A stretch of DNA of 64,000 bases from Hyphomicrobiaceae bacterium (GTDB lineage Bacteria; Pseudomonadota; Alphaproteobacteria; Rhizobiales; Hyphomicrobiaceae). Location of the stretch: positions 17,056 to 81,055 of the forward strand of contig WBUN01000019.1 of the NCBI GenBank assembly GCA_008933705.1. Reading direction: 5' to 3'. Positions 1 through 8,549 of this stretch are shown piece by piece (within the stretch, counting starts at the first letter, position 1; the number at the start of each line of letters is the position of its first letter). The notes under the pieces were generated by a model that had not been told where the DNA came from, made no database searches, and saw nothing but the letters and a program-made list of their open reading frames with translations. The translations under genes and the position numbers were made by a program.

Positions 1-759
1 GCCGCGCTGTTCGTCTTCACCGGCGCGATCCCGTTCACCGTGCTGGTGGTGGCTATTGCTGTCCTCTTGAGCTGGGAATGGGGCCGCCTGGTGCACGGCC
101 GGGACGTCGATGTCGTGATGGTGATCCACATCGGCGCTGCCTGCGCCGCAGCCGTCCTCGCCGCATTCGGTTACGCAGGGCTGGGCCTTCTGGTCCTGCC
201 CATCGGTGCGATTCTCGTCATGCTGCTGAGCCTGGGAAGCAACAGCGTATATTCAGCCTTTGGCGTGTTCTACACCGGCCTTCCGGCGGTGGCGATGATC
301 TGGCTGCGGTCCGACGCGGTGATGGGGCTGCTTGCCGTCGTCTTCCTGATCGTCGTTTCCATCACGGCCGATACCGGGGCATTCGTCGCCGGGCGCCTGC
401 TCGGAGGGCCGAGGCTTTGGCCGCAGGTCTCGCCCAACAAGACCTGGGCCGGCCTCGTCGGGGCACTCGTCGCCTGTGCGGTCGTCGGCGCGCTGTTCTG
501 GTTCGCCGTGCCCGAGTCCTCCGCCGTGCGGCTCGCGGGCACGGCAGCGTTCCTGTCGTTCGTGGCGCAGCTCGGCGACCTTGCCGAGTCCGCCCTCAAG
601 CGGCGGTTCGGGGCCAAGGACGCGAGCGCGCTCATTCCCGGCCACGGCGGGGTCATGGATCGCGTCGATGGGCTCATAGCGGTGGCTGCGGCAGCCGGCC
701 TGATAGGTCTTGCCCTCGATGTGCATTATCCTGCGCGTGCCCTGCTGCTCGGGCCGTGA
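1..759 (+). CDS. cdsA: Phosphatidate cytidylyltransferase CdsA (5' end cut by window)
   Basis: Converts phosphatidate and CTP to CDP-diacylglycerol, the precursor of bacterial phospholipids, in the inner membrane. The reading frame is open from base 1, so the true start lies outside the window. What remains is 252 residues of alternating hydrophobic membrane segments. It ends in the family signature: SALKRRFGAKD, then PGHGGVMDRVDG, whose Lys, Asp, His and terminal Asp-Arg are the conserved CTP/metal-binding residues. The stop codon overlaps the dxr start (TGATG), so the two are translationally coupled. The order cdsA-dxr-rseP-bamA is the usual proteobacterial envelope operon. Identification is secure. 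Confidence 0.96.
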   Translation, partial: AALFVFTGAIPFTVLVVAIAVLLSWEWGRLVHGRDVDVVMVIHIGAACAAAVLAAFGYAGLGLLVLPIGAILVMLLSLGSNSVYSAFGVFYTGLPAVAMIWLRSDAVMGLLAVVFLIVVSITADTGAFVAGRLLGGPRLWPQVSPNKTWAGLVGALVACAVVGALFWFAVPESSAVRLAGTAAFLSFVAQLGDLAESALKRRFGAKDASALIPGHGGVMDRVDGLIAVAAAAGLIGLALDVHYPARALLLGP

Positions 760-2030
760 TGGGTGAAAGGACCGCTGTGCTGCCGCTCGGTGCCAGGCTG
801 ACGGATGATGGGCCCGCGACCGCGTCGCGCGCGCAACCCGTTGTTGCGCGCCGGCGCATCAGTGTGCTGGGCGCGACGGGCTCGGTCGGACAAAGCACGC
901 TCGATCTGGTCGGCAGGGACCCGGCCATGTTCGAGTTGGTGGCGCTGACCGGCAACAGCAACGTCGATGCCCTGGCCGATCTCGCCGTCCGCCACGCCGC
1001 TGAGATTGCGGTGATCGCCGACGAGAGGCACTACGGCGCGCTCAAGGCACGCCTCGCTGGCACCGGCATCGAGGCGGCGGCAGGTCCGGCGGCGCTGGCC
1101 GAGGCCGCCATGCGGCCGGCCGACTGCGTCATGGCCGGCATCATCGGGGCGGCAGGCCTGCGACCGACGCTGGCGGCGGTGTCCCAGGGCCGGCGCGTGG
1201 CGCTTGCCAACAAGGAATGCCTCGTCCTCGCGGGGCGCATCTTCATGGACGCGGTGCGCGATGCCGGCACCGAGCTGATGCCGGTCGACTCCGAGCATTC
1301 CGCCGTGTTCCAGGCGCTCGCCGGCGCCGATCCGGCAGCCGTGGAGCGCATCGTGCTCACGGCGTCCGGTGGGCCATTCCGCACCTGGAGCCGCGAGCAA
1401 CTCGCCCGCGCCACGCCGCAGGAAGCGCTCTGTCACCCGAACTGGTCGATGGGGCGTAAGATAACGGTTGATTCGGCGACGCTGATGAACAAGGGCCTGG
1501 AGCTGATCGAGGCGTATCACCTGTTCCCAGTCGAGCCCGGCCAGCTCGAGGTCGTGGTGCATCCTCAGTCGATCATCCACGCGCTCGTTGCCTACCGCGA
1601 TGGTTCCATGTTGGCACAACTGTCCAGTCCTGACATGCGCACCCCGATCGCGCTGAGCCTGGCCTGGCCGGCCCGCATGGCGGCACCGACCAAGCGCATC
1701 GATCTCGTCGAGCTTGCCTGCCTCACCTTCGAGCGGCCGGACGAGGAGCGCTTTCAGGCCCTCGGCCTCGCGCGCCAGGCCATGCGGCAGGGCGGCATGG
1801 CCCCGGCCGTTCTCAGCGCCGCCAACGAGGTAGCTGTGGACGCCTTCCTTGCGGGACGTCTCGGGTTCCTTCAAATTGCCCAACTTGTAGCTGAGACGCT
1901 GGAGATGGCCGACGCGCGCGGGATGCTGGCCGAAGTCGACGACCTGGGCGCCGTGCTGGACACGGACGCCGAAGCACGCCGGTTGGCGCTGAATTTGCTG
2001 GAGAAATGGTCGGTGCCAGGCGCCCGGTGA
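759..2030 (+). CDS. dxr: 1-deoxy-D-xylulose 5-phosphate reductoisomerase
   Basis: Second step of the MEP isoprenoid pathway: DXP to 2-C-methyl-D-erythritol 4-phosphate with NADPH and a divalent metal, in the cytoplasm. The 423-residue product has the nucleotide-binding GATGSVGQST at about 38-47, the metal-binding VDSEH near 176-180, and the substrate-loop region HPNWSMGRKITVDSAT near 226-241. The start is the ATG that overlaps the cdsA stop. An in-frame extension upstream is open but only shadows cdsA. The first ~33 residues before the Rossmann fold form a short non-conserved extension compared with the usual ~390-400-residue enzymes. Confidence 0.96.
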   Translation: MGERTAVLPLGARLTDDGPATASRAQPVVARRRISVLGATGSVGQSTLDLVGRDPAMFELVALTGNSNVDALADLAVRHAAEIAVIADERHYGALKARLAGTGIEAAAGPAALAEAAMRPADCVMAGIIGAAGLRPTLAAVSQGRRVALANKECLVLAGRIFMDAVRDAGTELMPVDSEHSAVFQALAGADPAAVERIVLTASGGPFRTWSREQLARATPQEALCHPNWSMGRKITVDSATLMNKGLELIEAYHLFPVEPGQLEVVVHPQSIIHALVAYRDGSMLAQLSSPDMRTPIALSLAWPARMAAPTKRIDLVELACLTFERPDEERFQALGLARQAMRQGGMAPAVLSAANEVAVDAFLAGRLGFLQIAQLVAETLEMADARGMLAEVDDLGAVLDTDAEARRLALNLLEKWSVPGAR

Positions 2031-2081
2031 CGGCGGTAGGCACGATTCGTCGTTAACGACGGGGATAGGAGACAGCCTCAG

Positions 2082-3242
2082 ATGGGCATTTTCGACCAGG
2101 GACTGGCAGGGATTTGGGGCTTCTTGGCGGTCCTGCTGCCTTTCTTGTTCGTTCTGACCGTCGTTGTTTTCATCCACGAGCTTGGCCACTTCCTGGTGGC
2201 GCGCTGGTGCGGGGTGACGGTCAAGGCTTTCTCGATCGGCTTCGGCAAGGAGATCTTCGGGTTCTTCGACCGGCACGGAACGCGCTGGCGCTTCGCCTGG
2301 ATTCCGCTCGGCGGCTACGTCAAGTTCATGGACGACGAGAACGGGGCGAGCGTGCCCTCGCGCGAGGCCTATGCGCGCATGACGCCGGCCGAGCGGGAAG
2401 GCGCCTTCCAGGGCAAATCGCTGGCCGCACGCTCGGCCATCGTGGCGGCGGGGCCCGTCGCCAATTTCCTGCTCGCCATCGTCATCTTCGCCCTCACGTT
2501 CACGTTTGTGGGCGTGCATGTGACCGCGCCCAGGGTCGACGAGCTGCTCCCTGACGGCGTGGCGGCGACCTCGGGCTTCAAGGTCGGCGACGTCATCGTC
2601 AGCATCGACGGCCAGCCCGTGCAGACGTTCGCCGACATGCAGCGCATCGTCAGCGGCAGCGCCGATCGCGAGCTGACCTTCGAGATCGACCGCGGCGGTA
2701 CGCCCGTGACGCTCAAGGCGACGCCCGCCCGGCGCGAGATCTCGGACCGCTTCGGCAACAAGCTGCGCGTGGGCGTGATCGGCATCCGCCGCAACGCCAC
2801 GCAGCAGGAGTGGGAATACAAGCGCTATGGGCCCGTTGAGTCCCTCGGCCTCGGCGTTCGCGAGACGTTCTACATCGTCACGCGCACGCTGTCCTACCTG
2901 CGCGACGTGATCCTGGGGCGCGAGTCGGCGGACCAGCTTGGCGGGCCCATCCGAATCGCCGAGGTATCCGGCCAGGTCGCGAGCGTGGGCTTCGTGCCGC
3001 TGCTCAACCTGACGGCCGTGCTGTCGGTGAGCATCGGGCTGATCAACCTCTTTCCCATTCCGCTTCTGGATGGCGGTCACCTTTTGTTCTACGGGGTGGA
3101 GGCGATCCGCCGCAAGCCGCTCAGCGAGCGCACGCAGGAGATCGGTTTTCGCATCGGATTGGCGGTGGTTTTGATGCTCATGATGTTCGCCACCTGGAAC
3201 GATCTGGGCATAGTCCGCCGTTGGTTGACGGGCATCGGATAG
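2082..3242 (+). CDS. rseP: Site-2 zinc metalloprotease RseP/MmpA
   Basis: Intramembrane protease (M50) that cleaves anti-sigma factors or other membrane regulators within the inner membrane. The 386-residue product has the zinc motif HELGH in the first membrane segment (about residues 32-36), a periplasmic PDZ region (roughly 130-210, with GFKVGDVIVSIDG), and the second catalytic segment NLFPIPLLDGGH near 322-333, which supplies the third ligand Asp. A GATAGGAGA ribosome-binding site precedes the ATG. It sits between dxr and bamA as in most Proteobacteria. The Caulobacter orthologue is called MmpA. Its substrate here cannot be read from sequence. Confidence 0.95.
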   Translation: MGIFDQGLAGIWGFLAVLLPFLFVLTVVVFIHELGHFLVARWCGVTVKAFSIGFGKEIFGFFDRHGTRWRFAWIPLGGYVKFMDDENGASVPSREAYARMTPAEREGAFQGKSLAARSAIVAAGPVANFLLAIVIFALTFTFVGVHVTAPRVDELLPDGVAATSGFKVGDVIVSIDGQPVQTFADMQRIVSGSADRELTFEIDRGGTPVTLKATPARREISDRFGNKLRVGVIGIRRNATQQEWEYKRYGPVESLGLGVRETFYIVTRTLSYLRDVILGRESADQLGGPIRIAEVSGQVASVGFVPLLNLTAVLSVSIGLINLFPIPLLDGGHLLFYGVEAIRRKPLSERTQEIGFRIGLAVVLMLMMFATWNDLGIVRRWLTGIG

Positions 3243-3477
3243 AATCACCGCCGGTGACGTATTCTTGCCACTTCCAACCGGGTTACTGAACCGTTAAACA
3301 TTTCGCCGGATCGCATCGAACGCTCCGGCAATTCGCAGCCCGGAAGAGGGGTTTGCGTTGTCGGTGCCTCTGCCGCCCGGGCAGGGGTGGGAAGAGCGGA
3401 ATGCGAGGTGCCTGTCCGACGCCGGCGGATTGGTGCGTATAAGGGGGAATCGGCGAACCGAAAGGCAGACGGGAAGA

Positions 3478-5838
3478 ATGCCTAATAATCGGATTGGTAA
3501 GTCAGGGGGCTGGCGGTACATTCTGGCTCTTGCAGTGGTGGCGCTATCTGCGCTCGCTGCAGTCGAGCCTGTTGTGCTGGCGTCGTCTGCGCAGGCCCAG
3601 AGCGGGGCCATTCGCGAGATCCGCGTGGCGGGGAACCGCCGCGTCGAGCCGGAGACAGTGCGCTCCTACCTGCGCTTCAGCGTGGGCGACCAGTACGATC
3701 CCGCCAAGGTCGACCAATCCATCAAATCGCTGTTCGCGACCGGCCTGTTCTCCGATGTGCGCATCGACCGCGACGGCGCCGGCGTGCTGGTCACGGTGGT
3801 CGAGAACCCGGTCATCAATCAGGTGGCCTTCGAGGGCAACAGCGAGGTCGACAAGGCGACGCTCGCGAACGAGGTTCAGCTCAAGCCGCGCTCCGTCTTC
3901 ACCCGCGCCCGCGTGCAGGCCGACGTGCAGCGCATTCTCGACGTTTACCGCCGCCAGGGCCGGTTCGCGGCGTCAGTCGAGCCCAAGATCATCGAGCTCG
4001 ACAGCAATCGCGTGAACCTGGTGTTCGAGATCACCGAAGGCAGCGCGACCAAGGTCAAGTCCATCAACTTCGTCGGCAACAAGGCGTTCTCGGACTCCCA
4101 GCTGCGCGACATCATCACCACCACGCAGTCGGGTCTGTTCGACTTCATCAAGGGCACGAACATCTATGACCCGGACCGCCTGGCGCTCGATCGCGAGCTG
4201 CTGCGCCAGTACTACCTGAAGAACGGCTATGCCGACATGCGCGTCGTGTCGGCCGGCGCCGAGCTCGACCGCGACGGCTCGGGCTTCTTCATCACCTTCG
4301 TGGTCGACGAGGGAGAGCTGTTCAACTTCGGCAACGTCGACATCGAGAGCACCCTGAGCGGGGTCGATCCCAAGGCTCTGCGCGGCCACCTGCTGACCAG
4401 CTCGGGCGCGACCTTCGACCAGTCCCTCATGGACAAGACGGTCGAGAAGCTGACGCTTGCCGTGTCCGAGCAGGGCTTCGCGTTCGTCCGCGTGCGTCCG
4501 CGCGCCGCCCGCGATCCCGCCGTCAGGGCCATCAACGTCACCTACGTGATCGACGAGGGCCCCCGCGTCTACATCGAGCGCATCAACATCAGCGGCAACC
4601 TGCGCACGCAGGACTACGTGATCCGCCGCGAGTTCCGCCTGGCGGAGGGCGATGCCTTCAACCCGCTGATGGTCGACAAGGCCAAGAAGCGGCTGCAGAC
4701 GCTGGGCTTCTTCAAGACCGTGGAAATCAAGCGCCGTCCGGGGTCGGCGCCCGATCGCATCGTCCTCGATGTCGAGCTGGTGGAGCAGTCGACCGGTGAG
4801 CTGTCGTTCGGTGCCGGCTACTCGACCAGTGAAGGCGTGATCGGCGACATCAGCATCACGGAGCGCAACCTGCTCGGCAAAGGCCAGTTCCTGCGCCTGC
4901 GCCTTGCCGGCTCGGCCGAGCGCCTGCAGGTCGACCTGAGCTTCACCGAGCCCCGCTTCCTCGACCGCAACCTGGCGGCCGGCTTCGACCTCTTCCACAA
5001 GACGCTCGTCAGCTCGTCATCGCAGTCCTACGAATCCCGCACCACGGGCGGTGCCGTGCGCATCGCCTTCCCGCTGGCGGAGAGCCTGTGGCTGACGAAC
5101 GCGTACACGCTGACCAACAACGAGATCAGCGACGTTCAGAGCACCGCGTCGCTGGCCATCAAGCAGGCCGAGGGCGAATACTGGACGTCGGCGTGGGGCA
5201 CCAGCCTGGCCTACGATACGCGGAACCACCCGAAGAACCCGACGCGCGGCTACTATCTGCAGCTCGGTACGGACGTGGCCGGCCTCGGCGGCGACGTGCA
5301 ATACGTGCGCGTGACCGGCGAGGGGCGGTTCTACTATCCGATCACCGACAAGATCACCTTTGTCGGCCGTGCCATCGCCGGCCACATCGAGGGCTGGGGC
5401 GGCGAGGACGTGCGCCTGCTCGACCTCTTCTACAAGGGCGGGGAGACCATCCGCGGCTTCAACAGGTCCGGCTTCGGTCCGCGCGACTTGAACACGGGAG
5501 ACGCTCTCGGCGGCTCCACGTTCTGGGCCACCACCGCCGAGGTGCGCTTCCCGCTGCCCTTCATTCCTGAGGATCTCGGCATGGGCGGTGCGGTCTTCGC
5601 CGACGCCGGCTCGCTGTTCGGGGCGGGTGAGGGCGCCAAAGTGAATCCGGGCTGCACGGCAGGTGACACGACCCACGTCTGCTTGGCGGACGACAGCTCC
5701 ATCCGTGCGTCCGCGGGCGCCAGCATCCTCTGGGCCTCGCCGCTCGGGCCGCTGCGCCTTGACGTCGCCAAGGCTTTCATGAAGGAAAGCTACGACAAAG
5801 AGCAGCTCATCCGCTTCGGCGCCTCCACCAAGTTCTAG
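3478..5838 (+). CDS. bamA: Outer membrane protein assembly factor BamA
   Basis: Central Omp85 protein of the BAM complex, which inserts beta-barrel proteins into the outer membrane. From the chosen ATG (preceded by GGGAAG) the product is 786 residues. It has a signal peptide ending near SSAQAQS, POTRA repeats over roughly the first 400 residues (IREIRVAGNRRVEPETV is the first), and a C-terminal 16-stranded barrel. The conserved RGF motif of the barrel lid lies in GGETIRGFNRSGFG near 655. The last residue is Phe, the typical outer-membrane C-terminal signature. The frame is open about 120 bases further upstream, but that stretch has no leader character and is probably untranslated. Confidence 0.95.
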   Translation: MPNNRIGKSGGWRYILALAVVALSALAAVEPVVLASSAQAQSGAIREIRVAGNRRVEPETVRSYLRFSVGDQYDPAKVDQSIKSLFATGLFSDVRIDRDGAGVLVTVVENPVINQVAFEGNSEVDKATLANEVQLKPRSVFTRARVQADVQRILDVYRRQGRFAASVEPKIIELDSNRVNLVFEITEGSATKVKSINFVGNKAFSDSQLRDIITTTQSGLFDFIKGTNIYDPDRLALDRELLRQYYLKNGYADMRVVSAGAELDRDGSGFFITFVVDEGELFNFGNVDIESTLSGVDPKALRGHLLTSSGATFDQSLMDKTVEKLTLAVSEQGFAFVRVRPRAARDPAVRAINVTYVIDEGPRVYIERINISGNLRTQDYVIRREFRLAEGDAFNPLMVDKAKKRLQTLGFFKTVEIKRRPGSAPDRIVLDVELVEQSTGELSFGAGYSTSEGVIGDISITERNLLGKGQFLRLRLAGSAERLQVDLSFTEPRFLDRNLAAGFDLFHKTLVSSSSQSYESRTTGGAVRIAFPLAESLWLTNAYTLTNNEISDVQSTASLAIKQAEGEYWTSAWGTSLAYDTRNHPKNPTRGYYLQLGTDVAGLGGDVQYVRVTGEGRFYYPITDKITFVGRAIAGHIEGWGGEDVRLLDLFYKGGETIRGFNRSGFGPRDLNTGDALGGSTFWATTAEVRFPLPFIPEDLGMGGAVFADAGSLFGAGEGAKVNPGCTAGDTTHVCLADDSSIRASAGASILWASPLGPLRLDVAKAFMKESYDKEQLIRFGASTKF

Positions 5839-5895
5839 GCGCGGGGCAGCTCTCATCCCCCGGAGGGCGTGAGGACAGGCGGCGTGCGCAATGTC

Positions 5896-6043
5896 AGAGC
5901 AGGATCGCTTCAGATTGAATTGCGCCGCTCCACGAGCAACGATGCGGCTGAAGCGTCGATCCTGCTCTACTTCCTTGGTGTAGAGTGAGATTGGCGTTCT
6001 TGAATGGAAGCCAACTGCTTCCATCAAGAACGATCTCGCTCTA
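5896..6043. repeat. Interspersed double-hairpin repeat, copy 1 (148 bp)
   Basis: Non-coding element between bamA and lpxD. It starts with AGAGCAGGATCG (5896-5907), closed by CGATCCTGCTCT (5957-5968), a perfect 12-bp inverted pair. A second hairpin follows: TAGAGTGAGAT (5981-5991) pairs with ATCTCGCTCTA (6033-6043), reinforced inside by GTTCTTGAATGGAAGC against GCTTCCATCAAGAAC with a one-base bulge. A second copy of identical length lies at 20555-20702. It looks like a rhizobial-type intergenic palindromic unit. Whether it acts in mRNA processing or termination within the lpx operon is unknown. Confidence 0.85.
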
Positions 6044-6115
6044 GGCTCGGGCCGTTGGCGGCGGAAGGCCGCGGCGGCCCCTGTGCTTTCAATGAGCGCT
6101 TTCAAAGGTAGCTGA

Positions 6116-7156
6116 ATGGAGCATCCCGGCTTCTTCGAGAGGGCGGCGCCGGTCCGCCTCGCAGTGCTGGCCGAGAGGGTCGGGGCCGAGCTCGGGCGCG
6201 GCGCCGATGCCGATGCCCGCATCTGCGATGTGAAGGCCCTCGCCGATGCCGGCCCCGGCGAGGTGTCGTTCCTCGACAATCGCAAGTACCTGGGCCAGCT
6301 CGGCGAGACGCGCGCCGGCGCCTGCCTGGTCGCACCGACCTTTGCCGCGCGGGTGCCGGAGCCTACCGCCGTGCTGCTGGCCGGCGCCCCTTACCGCGCC
6401 TTTGCGCTGGCGCTGCAGCTCTTCTACCCCGAGGCGCTGCAGCCCAAGGCGGCGATGGCGCGCACGGACGAGCCCGCGATCCATCCGAGCGCGCAGCTCG
6501 AGGAGGACGTGAGCATCGAGCCCGGCGCCGTCATCGGACGCGAGGCGCAGATCGGGCGCGGCACCACCGTGGCCGCCGGCGCCGTCATCGGCTATCGCGT
6601 GACGGTCGGCCGCGGCTGCTACATCGGGCCCTGTGCCTCCGTCACGCATGCCCTCGTCGGCGACCGGGTCATCCTGCACGCGGGCGTGAGGATCGGGCAG
6701 GACGGCTTCGGTTTCGCCATGAGCGCGCGGGGGCATCTGAAGGTGCCGCAGATCGGGCGCGTCATCATCCAGGACGACGTGGAGATCGGCGCCAACACCT
6801 GCGTCGACCGGGGAGCCCTTAAGGATACCGTGATCGGCGAGGGCACAAAAATTGATAATCTCGTGCAAATCGGGCACAACGTCGTCGTCGGCCGGCATTG
6901 CGTGATCGTGGGCCAGACGGGCATCTCCGGGTCCACGGAGCTCGGCGATTTCGTCGTCATGGGCGGGCAGTCCGGTGCGGTCGGGCACATCAAGATCGGC
7001 GCCGGCGCGCAGATCGCCGGTGGCGGGCACCCGAAGGACGACGTTCCCCCTGGTGCGAAGATGGCCGGCACGCCGGCGGTTCCGCTCACGGAGTATGGCC
7101 GTCAGCTTGCTGTGTTGAAGCGGCTGGCGCGGAGAGGCCAGTCGGGCGGCGACTAG
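6116..7156 (+). CDS. lpxD: UDP-3-O-acylglucosamine N-acyltransferase
   Basis: Third step of lipid A synthesis: adds the N-linked 3-hydroxyacyl chain to UDP-3-O-acyl-glucosamine from acyl-ACP. The 346-residue product has an N-terminal uridine-binding domain (to about 110), then a left-handed parallel beta-helix of hexapeptide repeats (IHPSAQLEEDVSIEPGAVIG onward). The catalytic His lies in DNLVQIGHNVVVG. A C-terminal helix (YGRQLAVLKRLARR) is the ACP-contacting part. It begins 73 bases after a 148-bp palindromic repeat and is followed by fabZ after about 50 bases. Confidence 0.96.
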   Translation: MEHPGFFERAAPVRLAVLAERVGAELGRGADADARICDVKALADAGPGEVSFLDNRKYLGQLGETRAGACLVAPTFAARVPEPTAVLLAGAPYRAFALALQLFYPEALQPKAAMARTDEPAIHPSAQLEEDVSIEPGAVIGREAQIGRGTTVAAGAVIGYRVTVGRGCYIGPCASVTHALVGDRVILHAGVRIGQDGFGFAMSARGHLKVPQIGRVIIQDDVEIGANTCVDRGALKDTVIGEGTKIDNLVQIGHNVVVGRHCVIVGQTGISGSTELGDFVVMGGQSGAVGHIKIGAGAQIAGGGHPKDDVPPGAKMAGTPAVPLTEYGRQLAVLKRLARRGQSGGD

Positions 7157-7207
7157 GCTTGGCCGGCTTCGCCGGATGCGAGGAGACGAGTACGGAGCGT
7201 GCAGGAC

Positions 7208-7693
7208 ATGAACGAGTCAGGTGGAGCGAAGAAGGATCTGGCCACGGCCGATATCATGCGCGTGCTGCAGCTTCTGCCGCACCGCTATCCGTTCCTGCTG
7301 GTCGATCGCATCTTCGACATGGTCCGCGACGAGAGCGCCGTCGGCGTCAAGAACGTCACCATCAACGAGCCGTTCTTCCAGGGCCATTTTCCCAACTTTC
7401 CGGTCATGCCGGGCGTGCTCATCATCGAGGGCCTGGCGCAGACCGCGGGCGCGCTGTGCGTCAACAACCTGGGTGAGACCTACAAGCCGCAGCTCGTGTA
7501 TTTCATGGGGATAGACGGCGCCAAGTTCCGCAAGCCGGTGCTGCCGGGCGATCAGCTGCACTATCATGTCAAGAAGATCCGCAGCCGCGGGCGAGCCTGG
7601 CGGTTCTACGGCGAGGCCAAGGTCAATGGCCAGCTGGTCGCCGAGGCCGAGATCAGCGCCATGATCCTGGATCCTGATGATGTCAAGAAATGA
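7208..7693 (+). CDS. fabZ: 3-hydroxyacyl-ACP dehydratase FabZ
   Basis: Dehydrates 3-hydroxyacyl-ACP in fatty acid elongation and shares its substrate pool with LpxA and LpxD. The hot-dog fold protein (161 residues) has [14 protein letters not shown] near the N-terminus, [14 protein letters not shown] with the catalytic His, and [10 protein letters not shown] with the catalytic Glu. An in-frame GTG nine bases upstream (7199) is an alternative start. I prefer the ATG because GGAG at 7194-7197 is about ten bases ahead. Its last codons overlap the start of lpxA by 17 bases. Confidence 0.95.
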   Translation: MNESGGAKKDLATADIMRVLQLLPHRYPFLLVDRIFDMVRDESAVGVKNVTINEPFFQGHFPNFPVMPGVLIIEGLAQTAGALCVNNLGETYKPQLVYFMGIDGAKFRKPVLPGDQLHYHVKKIRSRGRAWRFYGEAKVNGQLVAEAEISAMILDPDDVKK

Positions 7694-8480
7694 CGTCCAC
7701 CCCACGGCCATCGTCGAGGATGGGGCGAAGCTCGGCGAGGAGGTGCGCATCGGTCCGTTCTGCCATGTCGGCGCCGGGGTCTCCCTTGGGGAAAGCGTCG
7801 AGCTTGCGAGCCATGTCGTGGTGGCGGGCCGCACCACCATCGGCGCGCGCACGCGCATCTTTCCCTTCGCCTCGATCGGACATCAGCCGCAGGATCTCAA
7901 GTACAAGGGCGAGCCCTCCACGCTGGTCGTCGGCAGCGATTGTCTGATCCGTGAGGGTGTGACCATGAACCCCGGCACCGAGGGCGGCGGCATGGTCACG
8001 GTCATCGGCGACAAGTGCGCTTTTCTCGCCAACTCGCACGTCGGCCACGATTGCCACGTCGGCAGCAACGTCATCTTCTCCAACAACGTCATGCTGGCCG
8101 GCCACTGCACCGTGGGCGATTACGCCATTCTCGGTGGCGGCGCGGCCGTCATCCAGTTCGCGCGCGTGGGGGCGCATTCCTTCCTTGGCGGCATGTCGGG
8201 CCTCGAGAACGACCTGATCCCCTACGGCATGGCGCTCGGCAACCGCGCGCATCTTTCCGGGCTCAACATCATCGGCTTGCAGCGGCGCGGCTTCTCGCGC
8301 GAGGACATCCACAGCCTGCGCCGGGTCTATCGTGCGCTATTCGCCGACGAGGGCACGCTGATGGAGCGGGTGGAGGACGTCGAGAAGGATTTTGGCACCC
8401 ACCCGATCGTGAAAGAGATCGTGGCCTTCATCCGCGCCGGCGGCAAGCGCTCGCTGTGCACTCCCCATGCGGAGGCGTGA
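7677..8480 (+). CDS. lpxA: Acyl-ACP--UDP-N-acetylglucosamine O-acyltransferase
   Basis: First, reversible step of lipid A synthesis: transfers a 3-hydroxyacyl chain from ACP to the 3-OH of UDP-GlcNAc. The product (267 residues, or 266 if the second of two adjacent ATGs is used) is a left-handed beta-helix with many hexapeptide repeats. The catalytic His is in [10 protein letters not shown]. The C-terminal helical domain contains LRRVYRALF. It overlaps fabZ by 17 bases, so the pair is translationally coupled. Confidence 0.96.
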   Translation: MMSRNDVHPTAIVEDGAKLGEEVRIGPFCHVGAGVSLGESVELASHVVVAGRTTIGARTRIFPFASIGHQPQDLKYKGEPSTLVVGSDCLIREGVTMNPGTEGGGMVTVIGDKCAFLANSHVGHDCHVGSNVIFSNNVMLAGHCTVGDYAILGGGAAVIQFARVGAHSFLGGMSGLENDLIPYGMALGNRAHLSGLNIIGLQRRGFSREDIHSLRRVYRALFADEGTLMERVEDVEKDFGTHPIVKEIVAFIRAGGKRSLCTPHAEA

Positions 8481-8549
8481 GGTCCGTCCCGTCGTGAGCG
8501 GCTTTCCTGTCAGCGGCGCACCTCTGCGCCCGCCTCGCGCACGACACGC

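Noticed and set aside
726..3248. An 840-codon open frame on the minus strand opposite dxr and rseP
   Set aside because: It lies entirely opposite two well-identified genes; its translation is rich in Arg, Gln and His without any family motif, as expected for an antisense frame in GC-rich DNA.
3283..3297. A CtrA-like TTAC-N7-TTAA upstream of bamA
   Set aside because: One half-site is mismatched, there is no promoter context, and such sequences occur by chance.
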